DNA of 64,000 nucleotides from Rathayibacter sp. VKM Ac-2804 (lineage in GTDB: Bacteria > Actinomycetota > Actinomycetes > Actinomycetales > Microbacteriaceae). The notes beneath the pieces were generated by a model that was not told the DNA's origin, made no database searches, and was given only the letters and a program-made list of their open reading frames with translations. The stretch covers positions 2,604,001 through 2,668,000 of the forward strand of contig NZ_CP047420.1 in the NCBI RefSeq assembly GCF_009866655.1, given 5' to 3'. How positions within the stretch are numbered: position 1 is the first letter of the stretch; each line of letters starts with the position of its first letter. This document shows positions 27,069-35,757 of the stretch, piece by piece. The position numbers and the translations under genes were made by a program.

Positions 27069-27929
27069 CTACTTGAGCAGTCGGGAGAGGACGCGGTCGG
27101 CCAGCGGCTTCCCGCCGGTCTGGCAGGTCGGGCAGTACTGCAGCGTCGAGTCGGAGTAGATCACCTGGCGGATCGTGTCACCGCAGACCGGGCAAGCCTC
27201 GCCGGTGCGGCCGTGCACGCGCATCCCGAGCTTCTTCTCGCGCTTGAGATCGGCCGCGTGCAGCCCCTCGGCCCGCCCCAGAGCTTCCTCGAGGGTGTAG
27301 CGGAGCGCCGAGTACAGGCGGTCCAGCTCGTCGGGCGCGAGCGAGGCCGGCTTGAACGGCGACATCTTCGCGACGTGCAGGATCTCGTCGGAGTAGGCGT
27401 TGCCGATCCCCGCGATGCGGGACTGGTCGCGCAGCACCCCCTTGATCTGGGCGCGACCGGCGGTCGCCAGGATCGCGCCGAGGATCTCGCGGGTGAACTC
27501 CGGGTCGAGCGGATCCGGCCCGAGCCGCTCGACGCCGGGCACGTCCCGCGGGTCCGTCACGATCGAGATCGCCAGGCTCTTCTTCGTGCCGGCCTCGGTG
27601 ATGTCGAAGCCGGAGCCGTCGTCGAGGATCAGACGCGCGGCGAGCGGGCCGCGGCCCGGCTTCACCGGCGCGGTCGGCCGCTCGGGGCGCCAGCGCACCC
27701 AGCCCGCGCGGGCCAGGTGCAGCAGCACGTGCACGTCGCCCACGGCGAGATCGAGGAACTTCCCGTGCCGGCTCACCCCGTGCACCGTCTCCCCCGCGAG
27801 GGAGGACGGCGGGATCGCGACGGTCTTGAGCGCGGAGATCGCGAAGACGTCCAGGCGCTCGAGCACGCGGCCGCCGAGGCGCTCGTCGAGATCGCGCGCG
27901 AGCGCGTGCACTTCGGGGAGTTCGGGCAT
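27069..27929 (-). CDS. Fpg/Nei-family DNA glycosylase
   Basis: The protein removes oxidised bases and nicks abasic sites. The 286-aa sequence begins MPELPEV, so the catalytic N-terminal Pro and Glu3 are present. It has the H2TH region (IKGVLRDQSRIAGIGNAYSDEIL) and a C-terminal zinc finger with cysteines in CPVCGDT and CPTCQTGGK. Whether it prefers 8-oxoguanine (Fpg) or oxidised pyrimidines (Nei) cannot be told. Its sequence resembles the actinobacterial Fpg/Nei paralogue group rather than the MutM beside polA. A CACAGT hexamer sits six bases before the ATG. The pdxT stop is 4 bp upstream. Confidence 0.92.
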   Translation of the reverse strand: MPELPEVHALARDLDERLGGRVLERLDVFAISALKTVAIPPSSLAGETVHGVSRHGKFLDLAVGDVHVLLHLARAGWVRWRPERPTAPVKPGRGPLAARLILDDGSGFDITEAGTKKSLAISIVTDPRDVPGVERLGPDPLDPEFTREILGAILATAGRAQIKGVLRDQSRIAGIGNAYSDEILHVAKMSPFKPASLAPDELDRLYSALRYTLEEALGRAEGLHAADLKREKKLGMRVHGRTGEACPVCGDTIRQVIYSDSTLQYCPTCQTGGKPLADRVLSRLLK

Positions 27930-27933
27930 GCCC

Positions 27934-28596
27934 CTACTGTGCCGCGCCGAAGCGGGTGGCCGCGACCTTCCGCAGGAAGAGCTCGTGGAAGCGGTAGTCG
28001 CCGGTGATCTCGGGGTGGAACGCGGTGCCGAGCAGGGAGCCCTGCTCGACGGCGACGACCCGGCCGTCCGCCAGGGTGGCGAGGGCGCGCGCCCGCTCCC
28101 CCAGCTCCTCCACGACGGGGGCGCGGATGAAGACCGCGTGCATCGGCGGGTCGCCGATGCCGTCGATGTCGAGGTCGGTCTCGAAGGAGTCGAGCTGGTT
28201 GCCGAACGCGTTCCGGCGGACGGTCACGTCCAGGCCGCCGAAGCTGCTCTGGCCGTCGATGCGGTCGAGCACGCGGTCGGCCAGCATGATCAGCCCGGCA
28301 CAGGTGCCGTAGACGGGCAGCCCCGCGGCGATCGCGTCCTTCACCGGCTCGGCGAGGTCGAACAGGCGCGAGAGCTTGTCCATCACCGTGGACTCGCCGC
28401 CGGGGATCACGAGCCCCGCGACGGAGGCGAGCTCGGACGCGCGGCGCACGAGGACGACCTCGGCGCCGAGCTCGCGCAGCACGTGCGCGTGCTCGCGGAA
28501 GTCGCCCTGCAGGGCGAGGACGCCGACGCGGAGACCCTCCAGGGACTCCCGCGTCTCGCCCTCGCCTGCGACCGGCGCGCTCTCGCTACCAGCCAC
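27934..28596 (-). CDS. pdxT: Pyridoxal 5-phosphate synthase glutaminase subunit PdxT
   Basis: PdxT hydrolyses glutamine and passes ammonia to PdxS. The 220-aa protein has the glutaminase oxyanion motif [11 protein letters not shown], the nucleophile Cys in [11 protein letters not shown] and the His-Glu pair in FHPEIT. The family core starts at [15 protein letters not shown], so about 20 residues (Glu/Ser/Ala-rich) precede it. GTG at 28596 overlaps the end of pdxS by 11 bases; a later start cannot be excluded. The operon is pdxS-pdxT. Confidence 0.95.
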   Translation of the reverse strand: MAGSESAPVAGEGETRESLEGLRVGVLALQGDFREHAHVLRELGAEVVLVRRASELASVAGLVIPGGESTVMDKLSRLFDLAEPVKDAIAAGLPVYGTCAGLIMLADRVLDRIDGQSSFGGLDVTVRRNAFGNQLDSFETDLDIDGIGDPPMHAVFIRAPVVEELGERARALATLADGRVVAVEQGSLLGTAFHPEITGDYRFHELFLRKVAATRFGAAQ

Positions 28597-29503
28597 GCTC
28601 GGAGAGGCGGTGCGGCGCGGGCACGTCGGCGACGTTGATGCCGACCATCGCCTCGCCGAGACCGCGGGACGCCTCCGCGACGACCTTGGCGTCGTCGAAG
28701 AACGTCGTCGCCTTGACGATCGCGGCGGCGCGCTTCGCGGGCTCGCCCGACTTGAAGACGCCGGACCCGACGAACACGCCGTCGGCGCCGAGCTGCATCA
28801 TCAGCGCGGCGTCGGCCGGGGTCGCGACGCCGCCGGCGGTGAAGAGCACGACCGGGAGCTTGCCGGTCTGCGCGATCTCGGCGACCAGCTCGTAGGGCGC
28901 CTGCAGCTCCTTGGCGGCGACGTACAGCTCGTCCTTGGTCAGCGACTTCAGGCGGTTGACCTCGGAGGAGATCGTGCGGATGTGCTTGGTGGCCTCGGAG
29001 ACGTCGCCGGTGCCGGCCTCGCCCTTCGAGCGGATCATCGCGGCGCCCTCGGTGATGCGGCGCAGGGCCTCGCCGAGGTTGGTCGCGCCGCAGACGAAGG
29101 GGACGGTGAAGTTCCACTTGTCGATGTGGTTCACGTAGTCGGCGGGCGAGAGGACCTCGGACTCGTCGATGTAGTCGACGCCGAGCTCCTGCAGGATCTG
29201 CGCCTCGACGAAGTGGCCGATGCGCGCCTTCGCCATCACGGGGATGGAGACGGCCGCGACGATCCCGTCGATCAGGTCGGGGTCGCTCATCCGCGCGACG
29301 CCGCCCTGCGAGCGGATGTCGGCGGGGACGCGCTCGAGCGCCATCACGGCGACGGCTCCGGCGTCCTCGGCGATGCGGGCCTGCTCCGCGTTGACGACGT
29401 CCATGATGACGCCGCCCTTGAGCATCTCGGCGAGCCCGCGCTTGACGCGGCTCGAGCCGAACTGCTCCGAGGCGGAGGAGGACGTGGGGGTGGTGTCGGT
29501 CAT
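28586..29503 (-). CDS. pdxS: Pyridoxal 5-phosphate synthase lyase subunit PdxS
   Basis: PdxS builds PLP from ribose 5-phosphate, glyceraldehyde 3-phosphate and ammonia from PdxT. The 305-aa TIM barrel shows [22 protein letters not shown], the catalytic lysine region [32 protein letters not shown] and [31 protein letters not shown] [11 protein letters not shown]. The N-terminal Ser/Thr-rich ~14 residues are variable. It gives a de novo vitamin B6 route to the organism. Confidence 0.97.
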   Translation of the reverse strand: MTDTTPTSSSASEQFGSSRVKRGLAEMLKGGVIMDVVNAEQARIAEDAGAVAVMALERVPADIRSQGGVARMSDPDLIDGIVAAVSIPVMAKARIGHFVEAQILQELGVDYIDESEVLSPADYVNHIDKWNFTVPFVCGATNLGEALRRITEGAAMIRSKGEAGTGDVSEATKHIRTISSEVNRLKSLTKDELYVAAKELQAPYELVAEIAQTGKLPVVLFTAGGVATPADAALMMQLGADGVFVGSGVFKSGEPAKRAAAIVKATTFFDDAKVVAEASRGLGEAMVGINVADVPAPHRLSERGW

Positions 29504-29604
29504 GTTCGCGAGTCCTGTTCTGTGCGGCGTCTTCCGCCGACGGCAGCGTCCAGTCTACGAGACGGGGCTGCTCGACATCGGCGCTGGACAAGCCGGGCGG
29601 GGCG

Positions 29605-29638
29605 GGTCTCGAGACGCCCCTGCGGGGCTACTCGACCA
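29605..29638. repeat. 34-bp interspersed palindromic repeat, copy A
   Basis: In the 214-bp gap between the HIT gene and pdxS lies GGTCTCGAGACGCCCC then TGCGGGGCTACTCGACCA. Its exact reverse complement occurs at 53790-53823, and a diverged relative is adjacent to that. The central CCCCTGCGGGG forms a hairpin. Elements of this kind are scattered in intergenic regions of Microbacteriaceae genomes, as far as I know. Confidence 0.7.
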
Positions 29639-29717
29639 GCACGGTGCGCGGCCGCAGGGCTGCCGGCGAGGGCGGCCGCGGCGCGGCTGCTCGGCAGGCG
29701 CGGGGCGCGGCGGCGGG

Positions 29718-30278
29718 CTAGGGGCGCGGCCAGGCCGCGGCGATGCTCGTGCGGACGTCGCCGAGCAGCTGCGGCAGGGCCTTGGTGCGGGCGATGATGG
29801 GGAAGAAGTTGGCGTCCGTGGCCCAGCGCGGCACCACGTGCTGGTGCAGGTGGGCGGCGATGCCGGCGCCCGCGACGGCGCCCTGGTTCATCCCGAGGTT
29901 GAAGCCGTCGTTGTTCGAGACCTCGCGGATGACCCGCATGGCGGTCTGGGTGAGCGCGCCGATCTCGGCCACTTCCTCCGGAGTGGCCTCGTCGTACAGC
30001 GGGATGTGCCGGTACGGGCAGACCAGCAGGTGGCCCGAGTTGTACGGGAAGAGGTTCAGCAGGACGAAGGCGTGCTCGCCGCGCGCGACGATCAGCGCCT
30101 CCTCGTCGCTCAGCGTCGGCGCGACGCAGAACGGGCAGTCGTCGTCGCCGGGCTGGCCCTTCTGGATGTAGACCATCCGGTGCGGGGTCCACAGGCGCTG
30201 GAACTCGTCGGGCACGCCGGCGAGGTGCGCCGAGGACTCCGCGCCCTCGGGGACGGCGCCGTCGATCGGGTCGCCCAT
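29718..30278 (-). CDS. HIT-family hydrolase
   Basis: The 186-aa protein belongs to the histidine-triad nucleotide hydrolase/transferase superfamily. The active site HLHQHVVPRW supplies the triad His residues; CPFC near residue 48 is the common zinc-binding start of this actinobacterial subgroup. Relatives beside thrS resemble mycobacterial Ap4A phosphorylase-like HIT proteins, so cleavage of diadenosine polyphosphates is plausible but not proven. The ATG at 30278 is 2 bp from the thrS stop, so the pair is cotranscribed. Confidence 0.9.
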   Translation of the reverse strand: MGDPIDGAVPEGAESSAHLAGVPDEFQRLWTPHRMVYIQKGQPGDDDCPFCVAPTLSDEEALIVARGEHAFVLLNLFPYNSGHLLVCPYRHIPLYDEATPEEVAEIGALTQTAMRVIREVSNNDGFNLGMNQGAVAGAGIAAHLHQHVVPRWATDANFFPIIARTKALPQLLGDVRTSIAAAWPRP

Positions 30279-30280
30279 CC

Positions 30281-32296
30281 CTAGACCTGCGCCTTGGTCG
30301 CGATCGCCTCGCGGATCCGGGCGACGGCGTCGGCGACGGGGATGCCGTTCTCCTGGGTGCCGTCGCGGAAGCGGAAGCTGACCGCTCCGGCGTCGCGGTC
30401 CTTCTCGCCGACGATCACCTGGAACGGGACCTTCTGCAGCGTCGCGTTGCGGATCTTCTTCTGCATCCGGTCGCTGGAGTAGTCGATCTCGGCGCGGACG
30501 CCGGCCTTCTTCAGCTGACCGACGACGTCCTCGAGGTAGGGCAGGTACTCGTCGGCGATCGGGATGCCGACCACCTGCACCGGCGAGAGCCAGACCGGGA
30601 AGGCACCGGCGTAGTGCTCGGTGAGGATCGCGAAGAAGCGCTCGATCGAGCCGAAGAGGGCCCGGTGGATCATCACCGGGCGCTTCTTCGAGCCGTCGGA
30701 CGCGGTGTACTCGAGCTCGAAGCGCTCGGGCTGGTTGAAGTCGAGCTGGATCGTCGACATCTGCCAGGTGCGGCCGATGGCGTCGCGGGCCTGGACCGAG
30801 ATCTTCGGACCGTAGAACGCCGCTCCGCCCGGGTCGGGGACCAGCTCGAGGCCGGACTCGACGGCGACGGCGCGCAGCGACTCGATCGCCGACTCCCACT
30901 GCTCGGGGTCGCCGACGAACTTCGGGTTGCCCTCCTCGTTGGTGGAGAGCTCGAGGTAGAAGTCGTCGAGGCCGTAGTCGCGCAGCACCTGGAGCACGAA
31001 CTCGAGGTTGCGGGTCAGCTCCGCCGACACGTCCTCCTGCGTCACGTAGATGTGCGCGTCGTCCTGGGTCAGTCCGCGGACGCGGGTGAGGCCCTGCAGG
31101 GTGCCGCTCTTCTCGTAGCGGTAGACCGTGCCGAACTCGGCCAGGCGCAGCGGCAGCTCGCGGTAGCTGCGCCCGCGCGAGCGGAAGATCAGGTTGTGGA
31201 AGGGGCAGTTCATGGGCTTGAGGTAGTAGTCCTGGCCCTGGCGGGTGACGGTGCCGTCCTCGTCCTGCAGCTCGTCGAGGTGCATCGGCGGGAACATGCC
31301 CTCCGCGTACCACTGCAGGTGGCCGCTGGTCATGAAGAGGTCGCCCTTGGTGATGTGCGGCGTGTAGACGAGCTCGTAGTCGTGCGCGAGCAGCTGCTCG
31401 CGCATGTACTGCTCGATCTCGTAGCGAATGATGCCGCCCTTGGGGTGGAAGACCGCGAGGCCGGAGCCGATCTCGTCCGGGAACGAGAAGAGGTCGAGCT
31501 CGTGGCCGAGCTTGCGGTGGTCGCGGCGGGCGGCCTCCTCGAGGCGGGCCTGGTGGGCGCGCAGCTCGTCCTTGGTCGGCCAGGCGGTGCCGTAGACGCG
31601 CTGCAGCTGCGGGTTCTTCTCCGAGCCGCGCCAGTAGGCCGCGGCGTTGCGGGTCAGCGCGTAGCCGTTGCCGATCATCCGGGTGTTGGGGAGGTGCGGA
31701 CCGCGGCAGAGGTCCTTCCAGACCGTCTCGCCGGTGCGCGGGTCGACGTTGTCGTAGATGGTCAGCTCCGGGCCGCCGACCTCGACCGACTCGCCGTCGG
31801 CGCCCGCGCCCTTGAGGCCGATCAGCTCGAGCTTGTACGGCTCGGCCGCGAGCTCGGCGCGCGCCTCGTCCTCGGTGACGACGCGGCGGACGAAGCGCTG
31901 GCCCTGGCGGACGATGCGGTCCATCGCCTTCTCGAGCGCCTTCATCGCCTCCGGGGTGAAGGGCTCGGTCACGTCGAAGTCGTAGTAGAAGCCGTCGGTG
32001 ACGGGCGGGCCGATGCCGAGCTTCGCGTCGGGGTTGCTCTGCTGGACGGCCTGCGCGAGCACGTGCGCCGCCGAGTGGCGGAGGATGCTCAGGCCGTCGG
32101 GCGAGGAGATCAGGACCGGCTCGATGCTGTCGCCGGGGACGACGTCGGCGGCCAGGTCCTTGAGCTCGCCGTTGACGCGGATCGCCACGACCGCTCGATC
32201 GCTGAAGTGCGTGAAGCCCGTGCCGGCCTCGGCGACGACGGTGGCGCCGGCGGCGGGACCGGACGATTCGGGGACGTTCGACGATTCGTTCGACAC
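30281..32296 (-). CDS. thrS: Threonyl-tRNA synthetase ThrS
   Basis: ThrS charges tRNA-Thr and edits Ser-tRNA-Thr. The 671-aa protein has an N-terminal TGS domain ([18 protein letters not shown]), an editing domain ([16 protein letters not shown] with the HxxxH site), a class II catalytic core with zinc ligands including the Cys in [13 protein letters not shown], and a C-terminal anticodon-binding domain ([17 protein letters not shown]). About 30 low-complexity residues precede the TGS domain. The start at 32296 has GAGGAG upstream. A long leader with strong hairpins lies upstream and may control expression. Confidence 0.97.
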   Translation of the reverse strand: MSNESSNVPESSGPAAGATVVAEAGTGFTHFSDRAVVAIRVNGELKDLAADVVPGDSIEPVLISSPDGLSILRHSAAHVLAQAVQQSNPDAKLGIGPPVTDGFYYDFDVTEPFTPEAMKALEKAMDRIVRQGQRFVRRVVTEDEARAELAAEPYKLELIGLKGAGADGESVEVGGPELTIYDNVDPRTGETVWKDLCRGPHLPNTRMIGNGYALTRNAAAYWRGSEKNPQLQRVYGTAWPTKDELRAHQARLEEAARRDHRKLGHELDLFSFPDEIGSGLAVFHPKGGIIRYEIEQYMREQLLAHDYELVYTPHITKGDLFMTSGHLQWYAEGMFPPMHLDELQDEDGTVTRQGQDYYLKPMNCPFHNLIFRSRGRSYRELPLRLAEFGTVYRYEKSGTLQGLTRVRGLTQDDAHIYVTQEDVSAELTRNLEFVLQVLRDYGLDDFYLELSTNEEGNPKFVGDPEQWESAIESLRAVAVESGLELVPDPGGAAFYGPKISVQARDAIGRTWQMSTIQLDFNQPERFELEYTASDGSKKRPVMIHRALFGSIERFFAILTEHYAGAFPVWLSPVQVVGIPIADEYLPYLEDVVGQLKKAGVRAEIDYSSDRMQKKIRNATLQKVPFQVIVGEKDRDAGAVSFRFRDGTQENGIPVADAVARIREAIATKAQV

Positions 32297-32369
32297 GCGC
32301 GGGTGCTCCTCTGGGGCTGGGACGACCCCTCGACTTTAGCCGTCGGCGCGACCGTCTCAGCGCGGCGAC

Positions 32370-32398
32370 GCGGCCCGGGAGGTGACCTCCCGGACCGC
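32370..32398 (-). promoter_or_regulatory. Long hairpin in the thrS leader
   Basis: The palindrome is GCGG-N-CCGGGAGGT-N-ACCTCCCGG-N-CCGC: arms of 4 plus 9 bp with a single central base and one internal mismatch. It lies about 75 bases before the thrS start, downstream of the putative promoter. GGAGGT and ACCTCC in the arms are complementary to and identical with a strong ribosome site. No U-run follows, and no T-box UGGNACCGCG core was found nearby. Confidence 0.5.
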
Positions 32399-32498
32399 GC
32401 GGGGACCCCGGCGCTCCGTCTCGATTCCTGGCGATCGGGGGCGCCGGTGCTCCCGTGACGCCGAGGCGCGACCCGATCGCGCACTCGACACCGCAACG

Positions 32499-32504
32499 AT
32501 TCTA
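32499..32504 (-). promoter_or_regulatory. Candidate -10 box for thrS
   Basis: Read on the minus strand the hexamer is TAGAAT, a good match to TANNNT. Transcription would start near 32492 and leave a ~195-nt leader. The -35 is not recognisable. Confidence 0.4.
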
Positions 32505-32837
32505 GGAGTGCCTTCGAGGGAGCTGAGCAGCGGGTCGAGGATCTCACCGGTGCAGCGACACCCTTACTGGGGCCACGCACCGGGTTGCTTCTCCCGCTAT
32601 GTTCGGCTGAGAACCACCCGACCACCGGGACCGGCGACCGCACGAACCCTGTCGTGCACCGCCGCCCCGACGCGAAGCGCCGCCTCGATCGCCCTGCTCA
32701 TCCTGGGAGCACGACGATCACAGCGGTGCCGATGTGGCGACGATGCAGTGCGGCCCCGAAACCGCGCTCGCCTCCGAGCCCGCCCTGCAGTACCCCCTTC
32801 CCCTGTAAACCCGAAATGCAGGTTGATCCCTTTGTAT

Positions 32838-32850
32838 GCACCACTGGTGC
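32838..32850 (+). promoter_or_regulatory. Operator-like palindrome upstream of the polysaccharide locus
   Basis: GCACCA-C-TGGTGC is a perfect 6-bp inverted repeat around one base, in the less GC-rich patch 104 bp before the first locus gene. It may bind a regulator of the locus. No regulator gene is encoded nearby. Confidence 0.35.
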
Positions 32851-32953
32851 GCGCTCTTTCCGGCGCGCCCTCACGGCTCCATCCCTCCTCGATCCGCTGT
32901 CGCCGCCCCCCGGCGACCCGGCATACGAGCGGTGGTGAGAGCAGGAGACGCTG

Positions 32954-34459
32954 GTGACCGCCGTCTCCGCCGCGGCCCGGTCCCTCCAGCGTGATCCGCG
33001 CGCCCTCGTCCTCGTCCCGGCCCCGCCGGCCGAGGCCTCGAGCTGGCGACGCCGCTTCTCGCGCAGGGTCCTGGCCGCGGACGTCCTCGTCGTGCTCGGT
33101 GCCGTCGCGCTCGCCGCAGGCCTGCGCTCGGCCACCGAGTCGCGACCCGCCGACCTCGTCGTCGCCGCCGTGCTGGCCGCGCTCTGGGTCTGCTCCGTCC
33201 TGCTCGCCCAGCGGCGCCTCGCGCACCGCATCGGAGCGGGAGCGGACGAGTTCCGCCGCCTGCTGTCGGCGACGGTCGCGACCTTCGGGCTCGCCTCGGT
33301 CGCCTCCGTCCTCACCCACGTCGATCTGCCCAGGGTGCTGGTGCTGATCGCCCTCCCCGTCGGACTCGGCGGGATGCTGGCGGCGCACGCCCTCAGCCGC
33401 GGGCACCTCGCCCGAGAGCGCCGCGCCGGTCGCGCCCTCTCGCGGGTGATCGTCGTCGGCGGCGTCCCCGACGTGACGCACATCGTCACGCAGATCGACC
33501 GCCGGCGCGGACGCGTCGAGTACGACGTCGTGGGCGTCGCGCTCTCGACCGACGGCTCCGAGCGGGGCAGCGCCGACCCGCGGCGCTCGATCACCGTCCG
33601 CGGCCGCTCGATCCCGGTCGTCGGGGCGATCGACGCGATCGCCCAGGCGGTCGTCGAGCAGCGCGCCGACGCGGTCGTCGTCGCCGGGCAGGTGGACGGC
33701 GGCGACGCCTACCTCCGCCGGCTCTGCTGGGCGCTCGAGCCCTTCGCGGTCGAGCTGGTGCTCGCACCGGGGCTCAGCAGCGTCGCCGGCCCGCGGATCC
33801 ACTGGCGACCGGTGGACGGGCTCCCGCTGATGCGGGTCGAGCCGCCGCGCTACTCCGGACCGCGCCACGCGCTCAAGCGGGTGCTCGACGTGACGGTCTC
33901 CGCTCTCGCGCTCGTGGCGCTCTCGCCGCTCCTCGCCGTGCTCGCGGTGATGATCCGGCGCGACAGCACCGGGCCGGCGCTGTTCCGGCAGCAGCGGGTC
34001 GGCCGCGCCGGGCAGCTGTTCACCATGCTGAAGTTCCGCTCGATGAGCATCGATGCGGAATCGCGGCTGGCGGAGCTCAGCGCGGCGAACGAGGGCTCCG
34101 GACTGCTGTTCAAGCTGCGCGACGACCCGCGGGTGACACCGCTCGGCCGCGTGCTGCGGCGGTACTCGCTGGACGAGCTGCCGCAGTTCTGGAACGTGCT
34201 GCGCGGCAGCATGAGCCTGGTCGGGCCGCGCCCGCCGCTGCTGAGCGAGGTGGAGCGCTACGACGACGTCGTGAACCGCCGCCTCTACATCAAGCCCGGC
34301 ATCACCGGGCTCTGGCAGACCGGCGGCCGCTCCGAGCTCGACTGGGAGGACGGGATCCGCCTCGACCTCTACTACGTCGAGAACTGGTCGCTGGCCGGCG
34401 ACCTGCTCATCCTCTGGCGGACGCTGCGCGTGATGCTGCGCCCGGTCGGCGCGTACTGA
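32954..34459 (+). CDS. Polyprenyl-phosphate sugar-1-phosphate transferase (initiating enzyme)
   Basis: This membrane phosphoglycosyltransferase loads the first sugar phosphate onto undecaprenyl phosphate, starting repeat-unit assembly. The 501-aa protein has about four N-terminal transmembrane helices (roughly 35-150), a middle nucleotide-binding-like domain (RVIVVGGVPDVTHIV, 170-280) and a C-terminal bacterial sugar transferase domain from about 305: a membrane anchor ALALVALSPLLAVLAVM, MLKFRSMSIDAE, RRYSLDELPQFWNVLRG and KPGITGLWQTGGRSE. It belongs to the WbaP/WcaJ-type family. GTG at 32954 follows AGGAG. The first sugar cannot be predicted. Confidence 0.92.
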   Translation: MTAVSAAARSLQRDPRALVLVPAPPAEASSWRRRFSRRVLAADVLVVLGAVALAAGLRSATESRPADLVVAAVLAALWVCSVLLAQRRLAHRIGAGADEFRRLLSATVATFGLASVASVLTHVDLPRVLVLIALPVGLGGMLAAHALSRGHLARERRAGRALSRVIVVGGVPDVTHIVTQIDRRRGRVEYDVVGVALSTDGSERGSADPRRSITVRGRSIPVVGAIDAIAQAVVEQRADAVVVAGQVDGGDAYLRRLCWALEPFAVELVLAPGLSSVAGPRIHWRPVDGLPLMRVEPPRYSGPRHALKRVLDVTVSALALVALSPLLAVLAVMIRRDSTGPALFRQQRVGRAGQLFTMLKFRSMSIDAESRLAELSAANEGSGLLFKLRDDPRVTPLGRVLRRYSLDELPQFWNVLRGSMSLVGPRPPLLSEVERYDDVVNRRLYIKPGITGLWQTGGRSELDWEDGIRLDLYYVENWSLAGDLLILWRTLRVMLRPVGAY

Positions 34460-34668
34460 CGCACCGCCGCTCCCCTCCTTCCTCTCTCCCCCCTTCCGGC
34501 GCTCTCCACGCCGTCCCCTCCCCCGGCGCGCCCTGACGTGCCGTCCCCCTCCCTCGGCGCGCTCCGCTTCGCCGTCCCCCACCGTCCGTGCGCTCCTCCT
34601 CCCTGGTCGGAGAGCCCGGTCCCCCCGGCGTGCCCGCATGCCGCCCTCCTCACCCGAAGGAACCCGCC
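34460..34668 (+). other. C-rich, G-poor tract between first two locus genes
   Basis: The 209-bp gap is dominated by runs such as CTCCCCTCCTTCC and CCGTCCCCCTCCCTC on the coding strand, with loosely repeated GGCGCGC(T/C)C...CCGTCCCC units about 40 bp long. No ORF is supported. Unstructured C-rich RNA of this kind is what Rho-dependent termination sites look like, so it may set the level of the downstream genes. A GAAGGA ribosome site ends the tract. Confidence 0.4.
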
Positions 34669-35757
34669 ATGACCACCACCATCCCCTCCCGGAGGCTCCG
34701 CGTCGCGCTCGTCGGCGCCGGCTACTGGGGCCCGAACCTCGCCCGGAACTTCTCCGCCAGCGCCGACTGGGACCTGGTCGCGATCTGCGACCTCGACCCG
34801 GTCCGCGCGGAGGCCGTCGCCCGCGCCAACGGCTCCGTCCCGGTGCTGCGCTCGCTCTCGGACGTCCTCGACCTGCCCGGGCTCGACGCGATCGCCATCG
34901 CGACGCCGGCGCGGACCCACCACGCCATCGCCATGGCGGCGATCGCCGCGGGGCTGCACGTGCTCGTCGAGAAGCCGCTCGCCGACTCGAGCGTGCTCGG
35001 GATCGACATGGTGAACGCCGCCGAGCGCGCGGGCGTCGTGCTGATGGCCGACCACACCTACTGCTACACGCCGGCCGTGCTGAAGATGAAGGAGCTGATC
35101 GCCGCCGGCTCGCTCGGCGACGTGCTCTTCGTCGACGCGGTGCGGATCAACCTCGGGCTGATCCAGCCCGACGTCGACGTGTTCTGGGACCTCGCCCCGC
35201 ACGACCTGTCGATCCTCGACTTCATCATCCCCGGCGGCCTGCGCCCCGGGAACGTCGCCGCCCAGGGCTCCGACCCGCTCGGCTCCGGCCGCGCCTGCGT
35301 CGGCTACCTGACCGTCCCGCTCGGCCAGGGCGCGATCGCCAACGTGCACGTGAACTGGCTCAGCCCGACCAAGATCCGCCGGATGGTGATCGGCGGCTCG
35401 CGGCGCACGCTGGTCTGGGACGACGTGAACCCGCAGCAGCGCCTCAGCGTCTTCGACCGCGGCGTCGACCTCGGCACCTCGCTCCGCGGCGGGACCTCCC
35501 GCCACGACGCGGCGATCTCCTACCGCCTCGGCGACACCTGGTCGCCCGCTCTGCCCGAGCGCGAGCCGCTCGCCGACATGGTCACGGAGTTCGCGACCTC
35601 GATCTCGGAGCGCCGCGCGCCCCGCACCGACGGCCGCGCCGCCCTGCGCGTCCTCAGCGTCCTGGAGCAGGTCAGCGACCGGCTGCTCGACGCCGGCCAG
35701 GTCAGCCGCACCACCGCTCCCGCGGTCCGCCTGGAGGAGGCGTCGTGGCTGAGCTGA
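34669..35757 (+). CDS. Gfo/Idh/MocA-family sugar oxidoreductase
   Basis: An NAD(P)-dependent oxidoreductase probably acting on a nucleotide sugar. The 362-aa protein has the Rossmann start RVALVGAGYWGPNLARNF (10-27), the family EKPLA motif with its catalytic-region Lys near 103, and a C-terminal domain with FWDLAPHDLSILDFI, where the His is the likely catalytic residue. The locus also encodes DegT aminotransferases and a WlbB-like acyltransferase, the set used to make 3-acylamino sugars. A WlbA-like 3-dehydrogenase role is therefore a reasonable inference, not a demonstrated one. ATG at 34669 follows GAAGGA. Confidence 0.88.
   Translation: MTTTIPSRRLRVALVGAGYWGPNLARNFSASADWDLVAICDLDPVRAEAVARANGSVPVLRSLSDVLDLPGLDAIAIATPARTHHAIAMAAIAAGLHVLVEKPLADSSVLGIDMVNAAERAGVVLMADHTYCYTPAVLKMKELIAAGSLGDVLFVDAVRINLGLIQPDVDVFWDLAPHDLSILDFIIPGGLRPGNVAAQGSDPLGSGRACVGYLTVPLGQGAIANVHVNWLSPTKIRRMVIGGSRRTLVWDDVNPQQRLSVFDRGVDLGTSLRGGTSRHDAAISYRLGDTWSPALPEREPLADMVTEFATSISERRAPRTDGRAALRVLSVLEQVSDRLLDAGQVSRTTAPAVRLEEASWLS

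Larger units (their letters stand above)
32297..32953. other. 657-bp divergent region between thrS and the polysaccharide locus
   Basis: No gene is supported here. On the minus strand a TAGAAT box (32499-32504) would give thrS a leader of about 195 nt that includes a 29-bp near-perfect palindrome. On the plus side, 32790-32840 is noticeably less GC-rich than its surroundings and ends in an operator-like palindrome at 32838-32850. A purine-rich GCAGGAG precedes the first locus gene. This region must carry the promoters of both transcripts. Confidence 0.6.

Noticed and set aside
32370..32420. T-box riboswitch upstream of thrS
   Set aside because: No UGGNACCGCG core and no convincing stem I with a threonine specifier was found in the predicted leader.
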